Assembly: GCA_964622375.1 (NCBI GenBank)
Contig: CAZUQA010000033.1
Location: 1 to 18,844, forward strand
Direction: 5' to 3'
Length of the DNA: 18,844 nt
Source of the DNA: CAZUQA01 sp964622375
GTDB taxonomy: Bacteria; Bacillota_I; Bacilli_A; Erysipelotrichales; Erysipelotrichaceae
Positions 15,016 through 18,844 of the stretch are shown here, one piece after another. The stretch's first letter is position 1, and each line of letters begins with the position of its first letter. The notes below the pieces were generated by a model. It saw only the letters and a program-made list of their open reading frames with translations, was not told the origin of the DNA and did not search any database. The position numbers and the translations under genes were made by a program.

Positions 15016-15669
15016 ATGAAAAAATTGTTTATTTTAACCATTACTTTGGTATTAAGCCTTTCACTTGTCGCTTGTCGTGGTGGCAATAGTGGAAAAGACC
15101 AGACTTCATCCGGAGAATCCTCGGGAACATCATCGGCGGAAACCAACAAAGATAAAACTAAAGTTGGCGATGCTTTACAATTCGGTGCTATCAAATGGCA
15201 GGTGTTGGCTATTGTGGATAACAAAGCCTTACTTATTACTGATGACTTAATCGGGATGCGCACTTGGCATGATACTAACATTGAGGATAATATCGCCTGG
15301 GCTGACAGCGATATCCGGGCTTATCTTAATACAGAGTTCTACAACAGCCTTCCCGAAGATTTCAAGATGAGAATTGTCGAGGTCGCAAATCAGAACCCCG
15401 GCAGTGCTGACTACAGCAGTCCTACCGGCGACCCGGAGACTTTAGATAAAGTATTTTTGCTCTCGGTAAATGAAGCCAAGCAGTACTTTGAAGCCGGAGT
15501 TCTTAATGAAGCGACCAATAATGAACATAACTGGTGGCTGAGGTCACCCGGTATGGACGGGGGTCATGCAGCGGGAGTTGGTGCCGGCACTGACATAATT
15601 TATGCCGGCGGCTATGCCGTCACGGCTACCGGCGGCGTTCGCCCGGCTTTGTGGATTACTCTGAAGTAA
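15016..15669 (+). CDS. DUF6273-domain lipoprotein
   Basis: A 217-residue predicted lipoprotein. The signal peptide ends with lipobox LVAC and lipid-attachment Cys20. A Ser/Gly/Glu-rich linker (21-48) follows, then a domain with the DUF6273 signatures: IKWQVLAIVDNKALLIT (59-75), ADSDIRAYLNTEFY (96-109), DKVFLLSVNEAKQYF (144-158), WWLRSPG (173-179) and GVRPALWI (207-214). Such domains occur on surface proteins of gut and rumen Bacillota; function unknown. The ATG at 15016 has AAGGAG ten bases upstream. The frame extends to 14989 with MFRKRRLLAMKK, but that ATG lacks a ribosome binding site. Divergent from the DUF4832 gene. No clear terminator follows. Confidence 0.85.
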   Translation: MKKLFILTITLVLSLSLVACRGGNSGKDQTSSGESSGTSSAETNKDKTKVGDALQFGAIKWQVLAIVDNKALLITDDLIGMRTWHDTNIEDNIAWADSDIRAYLNTEFYNSLPEDFKMRIVEVANQNPGSADYSSPTGDPETLDKVFLLSVNEAKQYFEAGVLNEATNNEHNWWLRSPGMDGGHAAGVGAGTDIIYAGGYAVTATGGVRPALWITLK

Positions 15670-15879
15670 AAGAAAAACGCCAAAGCCAAAGCTTGTACTA
15701 ACCATCCGGGATGTCAAAAACAACTGGCTAATAAAACAGGATAATTTGGTTTTCTAAATTACGATATTTAGCTATTTCTCGTTTTCTGGGGAGCGGAGTT
15801 TTCCCTATTTAGGTAGCTTAGTATCATTATTGGGATACAGCATTGTTGCTTACGGAAAGAGTCGGGAAAAAAGAGAGAC
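15670..15879. other. Intergenic stretch after the DUF6273 gene
   Basis: No gene is visible. A weak hairpin (GGGGA with TTCCC at about 15789-15804) has only short T-runs, so it is a doubtful terminator. Short repeats such as GCCAAAGCCAAAGC near 15679 do not form a recognisable element. Confidence 0.4.
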
Positions 15880-15905
15880 TTCCCAATTTTAAGCTAGGCT
15901 GGGAA
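15880..15905. promoter_or_regulatory. Inverted repeat overlapping the -35 region, operator candidate
   Basis: TTCCCA (15880-15885) and TGGGAA (15900-15905) are perfect 6-bp arms with a 14-base spacer, 20 bases centre to centre or about two helical turns. The right arm covers the place of the -35 of the adjacent extended -10. TTCCC can also pair with GGGAA at 15864-15868. Confidence 0.45.
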
Positions 15906-15918
15906 TTTGCCAAGTAGA

Positions 15919-15927
15919 TGATATAAT
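15919..15927 (+). promoter_or_regulatory. Extended -10 promoter of the SDR-M42-BtpA operon
   Basis: TGA-TATAAT (15919-15927) without a good -35. Transcription would start near 15934, giving a leader of about 315 bases before the SDR start codon. Confidence 0.6.
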
Positions 15928-15933
15928 ATAATT

Positions 15934-16250
15934 ATTCACGGGGTGTTAAGAGATTCGCAGCCTGGCAGGGATAGCGTTAGGGCTACAAATCGCCTATTGA
16001 TAGTAGCCATTGTATGAAACCCAGCAGCAAAAGTACGAATTCTATGTTTATTGCTACAAGGGCCTTCTTAAAGTATCTTCATACTGTTTCTTGGTTGGGA
16101 TGCTACTGCTTAAAATATGCTTAGTCTACTTAAAGCCATAAATTGCCGACAAGCAAAAGCAGTAATGAAGAACGGATGGGGGAAGACTAAAGTCAAGTTA
16201 AAATCGAAGTAACATAATAAATATGATGTTGAAATAATGGGATAGAAAAT
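15934..16250 (+). ncRNA. Long leader with several hairpins, candidate cis-regulatory RNA
   Basis: The stretch between the promoter and the SDR gene holds no coding frame but several inverted repeats: GGCTAC (15981-15986) with GTAGCC (16003-16008), plus inner ATC/GAT; GTATGAA (16012-16018) with TTCATAC (16078-16084); TACTGCTT (16104-16111) with AAGCAGTA (16157-16164), enclosing GCTTA/TAAAGC. I recognise no known riboswitch. The call as a structured RNA is inference from these stems. Confidence 0.35.
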
Positions 16251-16991
16251 ATGGCTTATGAAATCGATTTAAGTAAACAGGTAGCATTAGTTACCGGCGG
16301 CGGACAAGGAATTGGAGCAGCCATCGCTACAGTTTTAAGTTGGGCCGGAGCTCAGGTGGTAATCTGTGACATCAGTGAAGAAACAGCAGTCAGCGAAGTT
16401 TTAGCTAAAACCGCAGCATTAGGCTTTAAAGCGCATTACATCAACTGCGATATCAGCGATGAAACCCAAGTACAAAAGATGATTGATGTAATTGATGCCA
16501 CTTTTGGGCGTTTGGATATTTTAGTCAACAATGCCGGCATCAATTCTGATTGGGACAGCAGTTATGCGGTCAACACTAAAGGCATGTACTACTGTTGTGA
16601 TCTGGCTAAGGATTTATTGAGTAAGAGTAAAGGACGCATAGTCAACATTACTTCAGCTTCGGTCTTTACCGGGGGTACCGGGTTTCCGGCTTACAATGTA
16701 ACCAAAGCCGGCTGTTATGCCTTGACCATGTTTTTTGCCCGGAATTATGCCAAATTGGGTATCAGAGTAAACGGGATAGCGCCGGCTGTGATTATGAGCA
16801 AGATGATTATCGACCGCTTTGGCTCGGAAGAAAAGATCTATGAGCACTATAAAGATATCATGCCTTTAGGGCGCATCGGCTATCCCCAAGATATCGCAAA
16901 TATTGTTTTATTTTTAGTCAGTGATTTATCGGCTTTTATGACCGGAGAAATATTATTTGCCGATGGCGGCAGAATGCATATTGGAGGATAA
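16251..16991 (+). CDS. Short-chain dehydrogenase/reductase (SDR family)
   Basis: A 246-residue NAD(P)-dependent oxidoreductase of classical SDR type. The Rossmann motif TGGGQGIG is at 15-22, Asp40 at the end of the second strand (VVICD) favours NAD+ over NADP+, NNAG is at 93-96, and the catalytic set is Ser135, Tyr148 and Lys152 (YNVTK). The C-terminal PLGRIGYPQDIANIVLFLVSD and TGEILFADGG are typical. It probably oxidises or reduces a sugar or sugar acid; substrate not predictable. The start has only a weak ribosome binding site (GGGAT), fitting control by the long leader. First gene of an operon; the next start is six bases after its stop, with GGAGG inside its last codons. Confidence 0.9.
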   Translation: MAYEIDLSKQVALVTGGGQGIGAAIATVLSWAGAQVVICDISEETAVSEVLAKTAALGFKAHYINCDISDETQVQKMIDVIDATFGRLDILVNNAGINSDWDSSYAVNTKGMYYCCDLAKDLLSKSKGRIVNITSASVFTGGTGFPAYNVTKAGCYALTMFFARNYAKLGIRVNGIAPAVIMSKMIIDRFGSEEKIYEHYKDIMPLGRIGYPQDIANIVLFLVSDLSAFMTGEILFADGGRMHIGG

Positions 16992-16996
16992 GTATC

Positions 16997-18097
16997 ATGA
17001 AAAGTGATTTATTGAAGCAACTTTGTGAATTTGCGGCAATCAGTGGCCATGAAGATAATTTAATCAGTTTCATCGTGAGTTATCTGAAAAAGAGTACTGA
17101 TGATATTCATGTCGACAAGCTGGGAAATGTTACAGCTACCTTTAGGGGCAGCAGTGAAAAAGCCGCCAGTTTAGCCTTCTTTGCCCATCTTGATGAATTG
17201 GGCTTAATTGTAAAAACCATCGAGGATAACGGTTTTCTTCGTGTTGAAAGAGTCGGTGGGGTACCTGAGCGTTGTTTAGTTTCCCAACAAGTTAATGTCC
17301 ATAGCTTAGATGACAGCAAAAGTTATCCGGCAGTGGTAGGGACAGTTTCCCATCACATAACGCCCGATGACAAGAAATTTGTTGTCGCCAAAACCTCGGA
17401 GTTGTATTTGGATTTAGGATTGTCATCGCGGCAGGAAGTGTGGGATTGGGGCATTGAAGTCGGCAGTATGGTGACTTATGCCAACAATTATTTGGAAATG
17501 AACGATGTGATAGTATCTAAAGCACTAGATGACAGAGTTGGAGTTTATGCTTTATTGCAGTTAGCGAGTCAGCTGGCGCAAAAGCAACATGAAGCAACTA
17601 TCTATTTGATTTTCTCGGTACAGGAAGAGTTTAATATTAGAGCAGCAACGCCGACCTTCAATCGTTTATTACCGGATGCCGCTATTTGCCTTGATATAAC
17701 CCCGGCTTGTGATACCCCGGAAACTCAGGGACGTTACAATGTGCGCCTAAATGCTGGACCGGCACTGACCTACATGAATTTCCATGGTCGGGGAACTTTG
17801 GGTGGTTTGTTGCCTAATCCTAAGCTAAACAGCTTTATTAGGGAGATTGCCCAAGAAAATGGTATCGCCTTACAAAATGAAGTGGTTATCGGGGTCATTA
17901 CCGAAGATGCCTTTACCCAACACTGTGGCACGGAAGGTATAGCTATGGCTCATATTTCCTTGCCCTTACGTTATACACATACACCTCGGGAAATGGTAGC
18001 TAAAGCTGATTTGGAAGATACCGTAACACTATTACTGGCTTTGGCTTTGGCTTTTAATAGTAAGATTGATCTTTCACGGGGTAGTAAACCCGAATAA
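16997..18097 (+). CDS. M42-family metallopeptidase (SgcX-like)
   Basis: A 366-residue predicted two-metal aminopeptidase or deblocking peptidase of the M42 (endoglucanase M/glutamyl aminopeptidase) family. All metal and catalytic positions are visible: AHLDE (His64, Asp66), KALDDRVG (Asp178), SVQEEF (Glu210 catalytic, Glu211 metal), CLDIT (Asp233) and RYTHTPREM (His328). GGAGG at 16983-16987 lies nine bases upstream, inside the SDR gene. In E. coli the related SgcX is encoded beside SgcQ, the family of the next gene here. The true substrate of SgcX-type proteins is unknown; peptides or acyl-amino conjugates are possible. Confidence 0.88.
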   Translation: MKSDLLKQLCEFAAISGHEDNLISFIVSYLKKSTDDIHVDKLGNVTATFRGSSEKAASLAFFAHLDELGLIVKTIEDNGFLRVERVGGVPERCLVSQQVNVHSLDDSKSYPAVVGTVSHHITPDDKKFVVAKTSELYLDLGLSSRQEVWDWGIEVGSMVTYANNYLEMNDVIVSKALDDRVGVYALLQLASQLAQKQHEATIYLIFSVQEEFNIRAATPTFNRLLPDAAICLDITPACDTPETQGRYNVRLNAGPALTYMNFHGRGTLGGLLPNPKLNSFIREIAQENGIALQNEVVIGVITEDAFTQHCGTEGIAMAHISLPLRYTHTPREMVAKADLEDTVTLLLALALAFNSKIDLSRGSKPE

Positions 18098-18130
18098 AAT
18101 ATAAAGAGTGAAGAAAAGGAGATTTAAATC

Positions 18131-18844
18131 ATGTGGACTGAAGAGTTATTTGGTGTAAAAAAACCGATTATTGCGATGTGTCATTTGCAGCCCCTACCCG
18201 GGGATCCTTATTATGACAAAGATGGGGGCATGAATAAAGTAATAGAAATGGCTCACCATGATTTATTGGCTCTACAAAACGGTGGGGTCGATGGTGTGAT
18301 GTTTTCTAATGAGTTCAGTTTGCCGTATTTGACTAATGTCCGGGTGGAAACCGTAGCTGCTATGGCTCGCATCATCGGGGAATTGATGAGCGAAATTAGG
18401 ATACCTTATGGGGTCAATGTGCTCTGGGATCCGGAAAAATCAATTGATTTGGCAGTGGCTACTGGAGCGAAGTTTGTCCGGGAGATATTCACCGGGGTTT
18501 ATGCCAGTGATTTTGGTTTGTGGAATACCAACTACGGAGCAACCGCCCGCCATCGTAAAGCCGTTGACGGTCAAGATATAAAACTATTGTTTAACATCGT
18601 GCCGGAAGCTGCTAAGTATATCACACGCGTTGACTTTGCGGAAATCGCCAAGAGTACGGTGTTCAATTGTAAACCGGATGCTCTGTGTGTCAGTGGCTTA
18701 ACTGCGGGAGTCAGCAGTGATGCTGCTACTTTAAAAGTTGTTAAGGATGCCGTGCCTAATACTTTAGTGTTTGCCAATACCGGAGTAAAACCGGAGAATG
18801 TCAAGGAACAGCTGGCGGTTGCCGATGGGGCCGTGACCGCGACT
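18131..18844 (+). CDS. BtpA/SgcQ-family protein, 3' end outside the window
   Basis: The first 238 codons of an open frame with no stop before the window ends. The protein starts MWTEELFGVKKPIIAMCHLQ, and the MCHLQPLPGDPYYD segment (16-29) is the family's N-terminal HLxPLPGxP mark. Further matches are GGVDGVMFSNEFSLPY (51-66), PYGVNVLWD (92-100) and CVSGLTAG (186-193). The fold is a TIM barrel. BtpA was linked to photosystem I assembly in cyanobacteria, and SgcQ is a putative nucleosidase-like protein of the E. coli sgc cluster. About 30-40 residues are missing. AAGGAG lies nine bases before the ATG, and the gene follows the M42 gene by 33 bases. Confidence 0.88.
   Translation, partial: MWTEELFGVKKPIIAMCHLQPLPGDPYYDKDGGMNKVIEMAHHDLLALQNGGVDGVMFSNEFSLPYLTNVRVETVAAMARIIGELMSEIRIPYGVNVLWDPEKSIDLAVATGAKFVREIFTGVYASDFGLWNTNYGATARHRKAVDGQDIKLLFNIVPEAAKYITRVDFAEIAKSTVFNCKPDALCVSGLTAGVSSDAATLKVVKDAVPNTLVFANTGVKPENVKEQLAVADGAVTAT

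Noticed and set aside
15939..15990. Resemblance of the leader start (GGGGTGTTAAG, GATTCG, CAGGGATAG) to the 5' end of tmRNA
   Set aside because: No matching 3' tRNA-like end with a GGTTCGA loop and CCA is found, and the order has insertions. Treated as chance similarity.

Overview
The window looks like chromosomal DNA of an AT-rich Bacillota (Firmicutes) bacterium, probably an anaerobe. This rests on strong GGAGG-type ribosome binding sites, type II lipoprotein signals, a sortase-type C-terminus on a repeat-rich surface protein, a mannose-family PTS and a membrane pyrophosphatase. The standard bacterial code fits: TAA is the usual stop, TGA ends one lipoprotein and TGG encodes Trp. Genus and class cannot be named from sequence alone. 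Most promoters that can be read share an extended -10 (TGn-TATAAT-like) and often lack a good -35.

Region 1 (1-7.1 kb) has mostly housekeeping functions: a YhhN-type membrane protein (minus), a 700-residue H+-pumping membrane pyrophosphatase (plus), an adenine deaminase (minus) converging on it across a shared terminator, a 25-codon membrane microprotein missed by ordinary gene calling, and two tandem paralogous lipoproteins with the same cysteine pattern.

Region 2 (7.1-9.4 kb) holds a cell-wall surface protein made of about seven 72-residue InlB/Flg_new-type repeats with an NPATG sorting signal. Its signal-peptide exon-like start lies in the same frame but is cut off by one in-frame TAA, so it is a recent pseudogene, a readthrough case or a sequence error. 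Next to it is a gene-poor stretch with four 23-bp tandem repeats that may be the remnant of a transposon end.

Region 3 (9.4-18.8 kb) looks like a carbohydrate-utilisation island. On the minus strand a DUF4874/DUF4832 protein is followed by PTS EIIC, EIID, EIIB and a double-SIS sugar-phosphate deglycase/isomerase, ending in a clear terminator. No EIIA is present. On the plus strand a DUF6273 lipoprotein is followed, after a roughly 580-bp gap holding a promoter and a long structured leader, by an operon of an SDR dehydrogenase, an M42 metallopeptidase (SgcX-like) and a BtpA/SgcQ-family protein that runs off the window. The M42 plus BtpA pair recalls the poorly understood sgc cluster of E. coli. 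A tentative reading is that the island imports and phosphorylates an unusual sugar or sugar-amine conjugate, cleaves it with the SIS enzyme, and processes the products with the SDR, M42 and BtpA proteins. The substrate is unknown.
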